This document shows positions 12,248-21,836 of a stretch of 64,000 nucleotides of DNA, one piece after another. The notes below the pieces were generated by a model. The model saw only the letters and a list, made by a program, of their open reading frames with translations, was not told the DNA's origin and did no database searches. Position numbers and translations under genes: made by a program. The stretch's first letter is position 1. The number at the start of each line of letters is the position of its first letter. Source of the stretch: Lumbricus rubellus (lineage: Eukaryota; Annelida; Clitellata; Crassiclitellata; Lumbricidae); assembly GCA_945859605.1 (NCBI GenBank), contig OX243822.1, positions 6,225,400 through 6,289,399 of the forward strand. The letters are read 5' to 3'.

Positions 12248-12605
12248 TGCCTGTTGAGTTAGTTTTGACTGAGCTCCTGCAAACATTTAGTTTCCGCGAC
12301 TTAACTTATTATTGCTTGGGTGCTGTAGATATACAGATCTTGATATTTTGATCACAATCTAGGTTTTTTATTTATAGTATTTTTCACGCTGTATACTGTT
12401 TTAGCAATATTGTGCTCCTCTCATGCCTAGGCTTAATAACAGTATGAGAGTTGTAGAAAAATAACAGAGAGGGAGGGTCAGACGTTGATTTATGTGGAGT
12501 TGTGGTGTGCATTGAAGACTTTATTATGGGTGTTGTAAGAAAAATAGGAGGTTGAACCCCCATCAAAACAATTTTGATGCTGCTTAATAATGCAGTGTGT
12601 GTGTG

Positions 12606-12935
12606 CATAGGCGTACGAGGCGGGGGTGCAGAGGGGGGCAATTGCACTCCCCCCCCAAATTCGGGCAAGTTTGGTGTTTTTTTCGGGGAAAAAACCCCGA
12701 ACGAGTAAAAAAAAAAGGTCGTCAACTTTCGGGCAAGTCAGCTTTTCGGGCAAACATAGACCCAAACGACTAAAAAAAAAAGGTCGTCAACTTTCGGGCA
12801 AGTCAGGTTTTTCGGGCAAACACAGACCCGAAAACGACTAAAAAAAAGGTCGTCAACTTTCACGGATGTATTTTTCGGGCAGAAGTTCAATCTTTGCCCC
12901 CCCCCCTCACTGCTGAAACCTCCCGTACGCCTATG
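12606..12935. mobile_element. 330-bp MITE, CATAGGCGTA family
   Basis: Ends CATAGGCGTACG and CGTACGCCTATG are perfect inverses. Flanking TGTGTGTG on both sides fits an 8-bp duplication but lies in a microsatellite. The interior has C/G homopolymers and three near-copies of a GGTCGTCAACTTTCGGGCAA unit. Relatives at 26528-26850 and 59654-59983 have nearly the same length. Confidence 0.8.
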
Positions 12936-14395
12936 TGTGTGTGTTGAAGGCTTGAAGCTGCTTAACTGCATAGCCTAATACTGTATTGAAGGTAAACACT
13001 TAACTGACTTAATATGCAGATTAAAGAATTTCACATGCTATGTGTAAAATTGGCTGAATGAGCTGATATTTAATAGCAGAGTTATTTACATTATGATATT
13101 CACAAACTCAGAGTTGTCTTCAGTTGAAATACCCTATGATAAAAGACTGTAGAATAGCAGGACAGATGGGCACCTTGCAGGCTGCCATTATCATGTGTTG
13201 TACAGTTGATTTCTTGTGCGCACTCATGTCATGACCTGCACAACTTAGATAGAACATTGACTTGGACTCATCTGCTACTTCACCTTACAATTCTATGCAG
13301 ATCTGCCTTAACAACTCTTCGGACACTCTGCTGCAAGACTTTTAATTTCCCCCCCAACAACTAATCTTTGGACAACCTCTCTGACTCTAAGCAGCCCTTC
13401 TGAATAAGCTGGTGCACTGTGCTTGGCTTTCGAGTTTCGAGTTTACAATTTCGAACTGTAATTTATGCGTGAAAATGATGGACACCAGAAAAACTACGGA
13501 ATAACTTTACTTTTAAAAAACAATCAAATGGTTTCACTTTTAAAACTACATTCATGCCTCAAAAATACTTATTCAGCCTAACTATTGGCCAGACATTGAA
13601 AGAAAACAAGACACATTCATAACTTGACAAATGCTTGTTATTACTCTCCAAACAGTTATAAATCACTCTACACAGCTAATTTCCTAGTGACAACTACATC
13701 CAAAAGACTACTGATAATTAATAATAATTAGTAACATAGTATTTATTTATTATTACTAGTTTAAAGGCTAGCACATAGCTTGGCCGTGATTAGTATGCTC
13801 TCAAAGCGGTGCCATACTAAATTTACAATTAAAATAAGTCTCACAAATTACAATTGAGATTGAAATACAATTACACACAACAGTAATTACTTGCAGAAGA
13901 GTTACAAATACTAATCACAAGTAACTTCTCTTGCATTGATTGTACCGCAATTGTAAAATCAAATTGCTGTAATAAACAAATATAAATAAATTGTTATAAT
14001 AGGCCTAAATTTAAATAAGCAATTGGTAATAACAAATAAATAATGTTCAGATAATCATAATTTCTAAAGCGCTACTCAAAAGCCAAGCGCAGGGCACCAG
14101 CTTATTCATGAGCGCTAAATAAATTGTAGTACTAAATAAATTAAATAAATTGTAATAATAGATCAATAATAAATTAAATAAATTGTAATAATAAATAAAT
14201 TAAATAAATTGCAATAATAAATCAATTAAATGAATTGTAATAAAAAAATCAATTAAATAAATTTTAATAATAAATCATTTAAATAAATTGTAATAATAAA
14301 TAAATAACAAATAATTCATAATTAATTTTATTTCTCAATGCAATTCTAAGACCTATTTTCGAACCGTAAATTCAGCACAGAATATTTCTTCCGCC
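12936..14395. other. AT-rich intergenic stretch
   Basis: No gene recognised between the MITE and the first TMEM86 gene. A tandem array occupies its last part (14100-14310). Confidence 0.6.
14100..14310. repeat. AT-rich imperfect tandem repeat
   Basis: Six or seven imperfect units of a TAAATAAATTGTAATAATAA type, about 29 bp each, just downstream of the first TMEM86 gene. Confidence 0.7.
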
Positions 14396-15112
14396 TTAGT
14401 CCGTCTTTTGGACAACATTCGACCGGAAATTACCCTCGAACGTGTTGCAAGCGGAAAGTCCGATGGTCAGCTGGGCCAGGTAGTAGGTTACCATGTTCCA
14501 GAAGGGAGCGCGGTGGAAAGAACCCTTCCACTTGTCGAACGACAGAATAAAATCGGACGCGAGGAACAGAAACGCCCCGACGAACGCACAGAAATTCTCC
14601 GCATTCATATCCTGCGTAAACTGGACGGTCGCTCTCCAGGCCATCGTGAGAATGAGGACGGTGTAGATCAACAACAGGACCTTCACGTCCAAACCCTCCT
14701 TGAGGCCTTGCACGACGTAAACATAGAGTGCGGTTCCAACCACGCCGAAAGACGCCGCCATCGGCCCACTGCCCCACGGTCGAAATCCAAACGCAGCGAT
14801 GTAGAGGCCTTGGGCGATGCCGAAGAGGAGAACTCCTATTTCGAAGAGGCTGTCGATGTAGACCAGAGCGATGTCGCCGGCCACGGAGAACAGCAGACCG
14901 ATGAAGATGTATCTTCGGTAGGATTTCGGTTTCGCGTGGTTTTCTTCATCGGTGGACGACGAAATGACGATCATGATGATGTGCAGTATCGGGAGGATCT
15001 TGAAGAAGCACGACTTCAGACTTGGTGTTGGCCATCGCTCGAAAGGTTGCAGCACGCTGAAGTAGAGAAGGACGTAGAGGCCGAAGCCCAGCAGCTTCCA
15101 GGTCGGCAGCAT
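14396..15112 (-). CDS. TMEM86: TMEM86 (YhhN) lysoplasmalogenase-like protein, paralogue 1
   Basis: A single uninterrupted 238-residue ORF, starting MLPTWKLLGF. It belongs to the YhhN family of multi-pass membrane proteins (about eight helices). Members TMEM86A/B hydrolyse the vinyl-ether bond of lysoplasmalogens in the endoplasmic reticulum. Family marks seen: FSVAGD (acidic residue kept), MAWRA in the middle, ASDFILSFDKW (the second conserved SD) and YYLAQLTIGLSA near the end. Length matches the family (about 225-240). There is no intron, although vertebrate TMEM86A has introns, so the pair may descend from a retrocopy (inference). The coding part is much more GC-rich than its AT-rich flanks. 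It faces a clear paralogue at 18803-19507 head to head. Whether it matches TMEM86A or TMEM86B cannot be told from the window. Confidence 0.9.
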   Translation of the reverse strand: MLPTWKLLGFGLYVLLYFSVLQPFERWPTPSLKSCFFKILPILHIIMIVISSSTDEENHAKPKSYRRYIFIGLLFSVAGDIALVYIDSLFEIGVLLFGIAQGLYIAAFGFRPWGSGPMAASFGVVGTALYVYVVQGLKEGLDVKVLLLIYTVLILTMAWRATVQFTQDMNAENFCAFVGAFLFLASDFILSFDKWKGSFHRAPFWNMVTYYLAQLTIGLSACNTFEGNFRSNVVQKTD

Positions 15113-15389
15113 TTATGAATTATGATGACTGAAAAGGAAGTAGAAGACAACTTGTGGGATCATTGAGTGCAAACTGTGCTCATAGCTGTAGTCTCTCTTC
15201 TACTGAAGCAATTACTTGCTTTAAACAATTGCTAAATATTATTATTGTTTAAAAATTGCTTAAGTGCAGGCAAAATTATTTCCACTTGAAAAGGAAATTC
15301 CAGTTCTTGCAAGTGAACGCAAAATAAGGGCATCTCACCGAATATAATTCAATTAATGTTCGGTATGATTCATGAGAGCTCTATGCTTT

Positions 15390-15640
15390 TAATTTGACTA
15401 AATGGGCTATACGGTTCCGGGAGCAAGATCAAGAGGAAGACCTAGGAAGAGGTGGTGGGACAACATGTGTGAATGGACGGGATTATCCACAGAGGAATTG
15501 TTGAGAGCAACTGGCGACAGGAGAGAATGGAGAAGAATTGTCCAAAGTGCAACCAACCCTCGTATACCGAGGAAGGTTGAAGGCAAGGCAAGGCAAATGG
15601 GCTATATAAATGTTTCCACACACAAATACAAATACACACA
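15390..15640 (+). mobile_element. C-terminal fragment of a LINE ORF
   Basis: The ORF ends in RGRPRKRWWDNMCEWTGL, then a DRREWRRIV motif, and then GGCTATATAAATG. This Arg-rich GRPRKRW..D ending is common at the C-terminus of LINE reverse-transcriptase proteins. It is 5' truncated and is followed by a CACACA/CAAATA microsatellite. Confidence 0.6.
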
Positions 15641-16819
15641 CACACACAAACACATACACAGAGAGTAACTGCATGTAATAATTTATAGTCACTGAAAATA
15701 TATTGTTCAGTACACGAGAAGCAACAGTAATCATGCATAGCACGTTGCCTCAATGTAGCCTAATCAATATCCGAGTGACCTAGTACACGCCTTGTTCAAA
15801 TGGGTGCTCGTGCACTAGACGCAAGAGGAATCACTTGCTAATTCCCTGGAGAATTATCACAATTTTTAGTACTCTGGTACATGGATTGGAGTTGATCGGA
15901 AAAGCAGGCCCAATGAGACTATAATAGCAGCATTGCTCTACAACATTCTACATGCAGTGTCACTGGCAAAATCTACATAATATTATTACAGTTACTTATG
16001 TAGGCCTACAACCGTTTGCTTGTGACATTGTTCTGAACTTCTGATAATTATAGCAATAGCTGCAATACCGGTATCTACAAATATTGCCGCAAAATACCTT
16101 CAGTGTACAGTCTCAATAGAAAACCCGAATTAATCCAAATTGGGCTCAAATGAATTCTTATAACAGTTACCGTTGAAATTTGCCTTCAGTGCGTAACCGT
16201 CCGTCCCAACCGTTCAGTACAGATGCACTAAAATCCGAATTTCAACAATCTACCAACAATTTTCTATGGCTTTTAACATTTTCGGGCACAGCTTAGGATC
16301 TAATCGAACGTTGAACCCATTGTTCTTCTTTGTTCGAACCGGTTCTACTCGATAATCTTTTAGATTAGATAAGAGTTAATTACACTTTAAATGGCCATCC
16401 TCGGCGTTTTTCGTTTTACGTCCCAATAACTGAACTGCTGCGCGGACATGATTGATCTAGCGCATTTCGTTTTAATTAATAAAACTAGATTTAGTGTAAT
16501 CAATATTATTACAATTATTACAATTTATTAGTTATAACACGCTTTAACAAGACAAGTTTTGCACAAAACGTGCGGCATATGATGTTAACAGTCGCTACAG
16601 TAATGAGTAATTCATAGTAATCATTTCTGTAACCCTAGGAAGAATATTAATTTTGTTAATTACCAAAAAACATGTTATAATTCATTAGGCTCTTAATTAG
16701 AAATTAATCAAAGTGTCGATTTTGCTCTGGAGTTACCGCGGTCCTTGTCTCCGGTAAACTGCGCGAATGTGCCCCAAATGCAGCGGCATAATTTATGCCA
16801 AAATTATAATCATCGTTAT

Positions 16820-16853
<34 letters not shown>

Positions 16854-17400
16854 AACAACATCAGAATAAACAAAATTCGATTACTATGTTATTTCTTGAA
16901 ACACATTTATAAATGGCAATAAGTAAATTTATCTCTGTAGTTGGTATGATTCTGCTCGAATTCGAACACCATTAAAATTCAACTTGGAACCAAAGTTTAA
17001 GATCGAGAACTGTCAATTTTAATAAACACTGCAAATAAGATACCAAAATGCGCTACAAAACCTTTACAAATCTGAGCGTTTTCTTAGCTCGGTGTCGCAA
17101 AGGTTGCTTAGATGTTTATTACAATCTGCTCAATTAACTATTCAAATTTCTGCGGCAGAGCGTAATAATCAGGCGATCAGTAAAGGTATTTTGCTTTTTA
17201 ATATACTCTAGATGTTTATCTCTGCTTTAGTTGCAATCGTCACGCAGGGAATAGCGAGCAGTCTCTGCGTAAACGACCCACCCTGGAGGGAGTGTACGTG
17301 ACGTTAGTCACGCCCACTAAATCGAATGTTCCTCCGTTTTAATGCTTTACTTCTGCGCCGAACTGAAAGGGCCATAAGATTCCGGTCATCTTACCAGTGC
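15641..17400. other. Intergenic DNA between the two TMEM86 genes
   Basis: No gene or mobile element recognised. A (CAG)n/(CAA)n run lies at 16819-16860. Any divergent promoter of the TMEM86 pair should lie between 15113 and 18802. Confidence 0.5.
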
Positions 17401-17789
17401 TTTGCCAAATGAATGAACAAATAACCATTTCTTTTGGGCCAGTTTCGGATCCAGGTTGCCGGATCCAAGTTAAGATCACCAAGCCAACAGCTCGTCATAG
17501 CTCAGCACACATGTATTATATTCCCAGAAATTTTAGAACCTCACTTTAATTATGGCATCGCTGCTAAGCATAGCCGGCAACAGCCAATGAAAGAAATGAA
17601 TCCAGGTAGAGGCAGAAAGACATCATTTTCTCATAGTAGAGTAAAAACCTACTGTGCAAAGTTCTTCAAGCGCATTATAGCTCTGTTAATTCGCAGGATT
17701 TTCACATCCTGGATTCGTAGTGAAAATGGCATTTGTTTTGACTGCTGTTAAAATCATTTGGTCATTCATCAGTCAAAGACCTTTCACTT

Positions 17790-17796
17790 CACATAC

Positions 17797-17843
<47 letters not shown>

Positions 17844-17845
17844 TG
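17790..17845. repeat. (AAT)n microsatellite
   Basis: About 17 AAT units, followed by GATGATGAT. The sequence after it (17850-18000, GGCGTTGTAACACAGT) may be an old LINE tail. That relation is weak. Confidence 0.8.
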
Positions 17846-18346
17846 ATGACAATTTCTATGGCGTTGTAACACAGTGCATGCTGTTACAAGGGCGCCTCTA
17901 CAAACAAGAACGCAATCAGTCAGAGGTACGCCTTAAGAGAAAAGAGATATTCTTGAGTCGAGATTTGAAAGCCTCAACCGAGTTGGCCACAGGGCCGTAG
18001 CAACAAAGAACGTGGCCCCCTCCGAACACAAGTCCAGCGTGGCGATTGGCGAAGCCCCTTACAATGCAGACACCAAAATGCGGCATTTATTTTATGCAAA
18101 CAGGGTTCATATCATATTATATATAGATCTGCAGTGAATAATTCGTATTTACATCACGGTTTTGTCAGTAAATCCCACATGGATTGCATGAGCAATGGCT
18201 TCAATAAATGTCAATCGCCGTTATAGGCCTACCATTCATTTTTGGTGACTTTAGGGGCCCCTTCCTTTCGGGGGCCCCCTTCGGTCGGAGGGTACGGAGG
18301 GCGGTCACTACGCCTCTGGTTGGCCAAATATATATAGTACAGTATT

Positions 18347-18541
18347 CAGGGCTTTTTTTAGCGTGCAGTTGTACACAAAATGTGCAGTTCTAAATGGATT
18401 TGTGCAGTTGTAGAAGCACTTCTGTACAGTTAAAACTAGCAAAAAAGTCATTGTCCTTTGATTGGAAGTAATTTACCATGGAGGATGGGAAAGAAAAGGA
18501 GTTGTGCAGTTCTAAAAATTCCTTAAAAACAGCCCGCCCTG
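18347..18541 (+). mobile_element. MITE, CAGGGCTTTTTT family, copy 1
   Basis: Starts CAGGGCTTTTTTTAG and ends in an inverse of this (AAAAACAGCCCGCCCTG). The interior repeats GTGCAGTTCTAAA three times. Close copies at 27449-27643 and shorter or inverted ones at 25157 and 27.66 kb. No clear target duplication for this copy. Confidence 0.75.
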
Positions 18542-18802
18542 GCGTATATATAAACTTGTGTGCAAAATTCGAGTGTTAAGACTTCCCACTATTTCGATTG
18601 AATTCGTATTCCATTCCAGTCGAAGATCAATCAATCAATTTTCGTTTAATCAAAACTTCAGGCTGGCAAAAAGCAGCATGTTACATACAACTAATTTTAC
18701 AAAGGTGTTATATATAAGTTCAGTTTATATATGCAACTTAAATAAATATTTTGCTTGAATTAATATTAATTAATCTATGTTTGTTCTAAGGTAAAAAAAA
18801 AG

Positions 18803-19507
18803 ATGCTTCCGACGTGGAAGTTGCTCGGCTTCATCCTCTACATCGTTCTCTACTTCAGCATCTTCGAATCGTACGACAAACGACCGCAGCCTTCGCTAAA
18901 GTCCAAGTTCTTCCAGGCGCTTCCGATCGCCCACCTCATCCTCATCGTCGTTTCCACGTTCACCGAAGAAAACCACAGCAAGCCGCTTGCCTACCGAAGA
19001 TTCATAACCCTCGGCCTGGTTTTCTCGATTGCCGGTAGCAGCGTTCTGTTGGACTGCTTCCAACTGGGCACTATCCTCTTCGCCATTGCCCAAGCGCTGT
19101 ACGTCCTGGCTTTTGGATTCCGCCCGTTCGGAAGCGGTCCGATGGCCGCGTCTTTCGTCGTGATCGCAACAGCCTTGTGCGGTTACGTTGCAACGGACCT
19201 CAAGGAAGGAACGGATTTGAAGGTCCTGCTGCTAGTCTATACCGTCCTGATTTTGGTAATGGCTTGGAGGGCGACCGCTCAGTTTTCCGGAGACATGACT
19301 GTCGAGAATTTTTGCGGGTGCGTCGGTGCGGTGCTGTTTGTCGTCTCCGACTTGATTCTTGTGGTTGATAGATGGAAGGGTTCGTTCCATAATGCACCGT
19401 TTTGGAACATGTTTACGTATTTCGTGGCACAGCTGGGCATCGCGCTGTCTGCGTGCAACAGTCACGAAGCGAAGTTCTATTCGCATATCGTCAAGAAGAA
19501 AGATTGA
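18803..19507 (+). CDS. TMEM86: TMEM86 (YhhN) paralogue 2, altered FSxxGD motif
   Basis: A single 234-residue ORF, starting MLPTWKLLGFILY, aligned over its whole length with paralogue 1 (about two-thirds identical by eye). Shared marks: MAWRA, VVSDLILVVDRWKGSFH, APFWNM and a FVAQLGIALSACN end. The difference that matters is FSIAGS at 19021-19041: the Asp of the family's FSxxGD is Ser here, and a three-residue gap follows. The ORF is intact and GC-rich with no frameshift, which argues for selection rather than decay. Function may be non-catalytic or changed (inference). The ATG follows an A-rich run (GGTAAAAAAAAAG), which could also be a splice acceptor for a 5' UTR exon. It is the partner of paralogue 1, 3.7 kb away on the opposite strand. 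Confidence 0.88.
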   Translation: MLPTWKLLGFILYIVLYFSIFESYDKRPQPSLKSKFFQALPIAHLILIVVSTFTEENHSKPLAYRRFITLGLVFSIAGSSVLLDCFQLGTILFAIAQALYVLAFGFRPFGSGPMAASFVVIATALCGYVATDLKEGTDLKVLLLVYTVLILVMAWRATAQFSGDMTVENFCGCVGAVLFVVSDLILVVDRWKGSFHNAPFWNMFTYFVAQLGIALSACNSHEAKFYSHIVKKKD

Positions 19508-19545
19508 AGCACGTCATTATTATAGGTCTGATATATCTTTTTAGC

Positions 19546-19630
19546 CGTGGCTGGGCTGGGAGTGCCTCTGAGTAGACTTCTTGAAGGGGCGCTATATAAG
19601 TTTTCGGAATGAATGAATGACTGAATATAT
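19546..19630 (+). mobile_element. LINE 3' tail fragment
   Basis: CTGGGCTGGGAGTGCCTCTG, then CTTGAAGGGGCGCTATATAA and a GAATGAATGA tail, just after paralogue 2. Fragments of the same type lie at 29.56, 57.78 and 60.96 kb. Confidence 0.65.
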
Positions 19631-19834
19631 ACAGTGAGTGGCTTTTAAGTGAATTTATTCCAGAAGACAGCTGATTTTTTCGTAATAATTTGTTTTTTCT
19701 TTGTTGAAAACATTCTGTGATTTATTGAACCTGTCTGTTTATTCAGTTTATTGTTAATACTTAAACAAAACCGAACGAAATGACTTGGTTTTTTCGAGAA
19801 AGCGGTAGTGTTGGAAAATGGACGGCCGTCATAG

Positions 19835-20286
19835 AGTTTTTAGTCCTTAAAATTGTGAAGTACTTTAAAATGTGCTACATTACCATTTAGTCCTTTTGTG
19901 AAGTACTTTAAAATGTGCAGAATTACCATTTTTAAGTCCTTTTGTGAAGTACTTTAAAATGTGCTGCATGACCGTTTTTAAGTCCTTTTGTGAAGTACTT
20001 TAAAATGTGCTGCATTACAGTTATTAGTCCTTTTGTGAAGTACTTTAAAATGTGCTACATTACCATTTAGTCCTTTTGTGAAGTACTTTAAAATGTGCTA
20101 CATTACCATTTAGTCCTTTTGTGAAGTACTTTAAAATGTGCTACATTACCATTTTGTCCTTTTGTGGAGTACTTTAAAATGTGCTACATTACCATTTTAG
20201 TCCTTTTGTGAGATACTTTAAAATGTGCTGCATTACCATTTTGTCCTTTTGTGGAGTACTTTAAAATGTGCTACATTACCATTTTA
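19835..20286. repeat. 43-48-bp minisatellite, left part
   Basis: About ten units of a GTACTTTAAAATGTGCTACA / TTACCATTTTAGTCCTTTTG type. The array is cut by the LINE at 20287 and resumes at about 21467. Confidence 0.9.
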
Positions 20287-21466
20287 CCATGAGATTCTCT
20301 TGCAACGACTTGAAACATCCTGCGGACTCAAGGGTTCTCCTCTCCTTTGGTTTCGGTCCTACCTGTCTGATCGCACCCAAATGATCATCTCTGGTGACTC
20401 TAGGACTCAGTGGGTCCCTGTTGTCTTGGGTGTTCCTCAGGGTTCTGTCCTAGGCCCACTCCTTTTCATCCTTTACACGGCTGGCATTACCTCTCTTTTT
20501 CCTGGCCACTCTGCAACTGGCCACCTTTTCGCTGATGATGTCCAAGCCTATGTCCATGGACCCTCTTCTGCTCAACTCCTTCTTGCAGGTCGAATTGATG
20601 CTCTATCACAAGATCTTCATCTGTGGATGTCATCTAATCGTCTTTCTTTGAACTCTTCCAAAACCCAGTTGATTTGGTTTGGCACTCCTCAACAGCTTCA
20701 AAAACTTGACTACCCACTGCTCTCTCAAACTTTTCCTCACTTCAACTTCTCCTCCAGTGTTCGTGACCTAGGTGTCACCCTAGATAGTTCTCTTACCTTC
20801 ACTGAGCACATTGCCAATCTTACTCGCTCTTCCTACTTCCAGCTAAGGCGTCTCAGGGCTATTCGCAAATCTGTCACATCTTCGATCTTTACCTCAATTG
20901 TTCATGCTTTTGTCTGTTCTCGGCTTGACTATTGTAATTCTGTTCTTATTGGTCTACCCAAGGTTCGCCTAGCTCCTCTGCAATCTGTACTCAATGCTGC
21001 CGCTAGGCTCATTGCCCGCCTTCCTCGATTCTCCCACATTTCTTCATTCATGACTGAACAACTTCACTGGCTTCCATTCTCGACTCGTATACAATTTAAG
21101 GTCCTAATTTTGGTCATCAAGTCTCAAATGGGTCTTGCTCCGAAGTATCTGTGTGATCAGATACTTCGCCCCCCTTCTGCCACTTCGCTGCGTCCTCTTA
21201 GGTCCTCTGATCAGCTTGACCTCTTTGTCCCGCGAGTCAGGACCGCCATGGCGCAATCCAGATCATTTGCCTGCATTGGTTCCTCTCTATGGAATGGGCT
21301 TCCCCCATCAGTTCGCTCTGCCATCCTCTCTGGTAGTGTATCCTCATCTTTCTCTTGTCTAAAAACTTGCCTTTTTTCTCGGAGATGAACGCACTGGGAG
21401 CGCTTCTGAAAGGCTCTTGCTGCAAGAAGCGCTTTATAAATTGTCAGATAAGATAAGATAAGATTT
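20287..21466 (+). mobile_element. 5'-truncated CR1/L2-like LINE in a minisatellite
   Basis: The intact reading frame (to a TGA near 21388) begins inside the reverse-transcriptase domain at HEILLQRLE. It has [20 protein letters not shown] and the catalytic FADD box, and continues through the thumb to the C-terminus (MAQSRSFACIGSSLWNG). The 3' end is GAAGCGCTTTATAAATTGTC followed by (AGATA)n. The ORF's first ATG, at 20225, lies in the minisatellite and is not part of the element. Copies or fragments at 7.74, 41.0, 43.75 and 49.1 kb show a recent family. The endonuclease and the first part of the RT domain are missing. Confidence 0.88.
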
Positions 21467-21800
21467 TAGTCCTTTTGTGAGATACTTTAAAATGTGCTGC
21501 ATTACCGTTATTAGTCCTTTTGTGAGATACTTTAAAATGTGCTGCATTATTTTTTTAATCCTATTGTGAAGTACTTTAAATTGTGCTACATTTAATACCG
21601 TTTTTAGTTCTTTTGTGAAACTTGTACTTTAAATTGTGCTACATTTAATACCGTTTTTAGTTCTTTTGTGAAACTTGTACTTTAAATTGTGCTACATTTA
21701 ATACCGTTTTTAGTCCTTGTGTGAGGTACTTTAAAATTTGCTACATTTGATACCATTTTAGTGCTTTTGTGAAGTACTTTAAAATGTGCTACATTACCCG
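21467..21800. repeat. Minisatellite, right part
   Basis: About seven units of the array seen at 19835-20286. Some contain an extended variant (CTTGTACTTTAAATTGTGCT) that is rare on the left. Confidence 0.88.
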
Positions 21801-21836
21801 GGTAATTATCCTGATATAGGCATACAACACAAACAT

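Noticed and set aside
14408..15118. 236-residue + strand ORF
   Set aside because: Antisense shadow of TMEM86 paralogue 1; the - strand frame has clear family motifs.
17434..17751. 105-residue + strand ORF
   Set aside because: No recognisable domain, no neighbouring exon, and likely a chance frame.
20225..20286. First 20 residues of the LINE ORF
   Set aside because: They are translated minisatellite; LINE similarity starts at HEILL.
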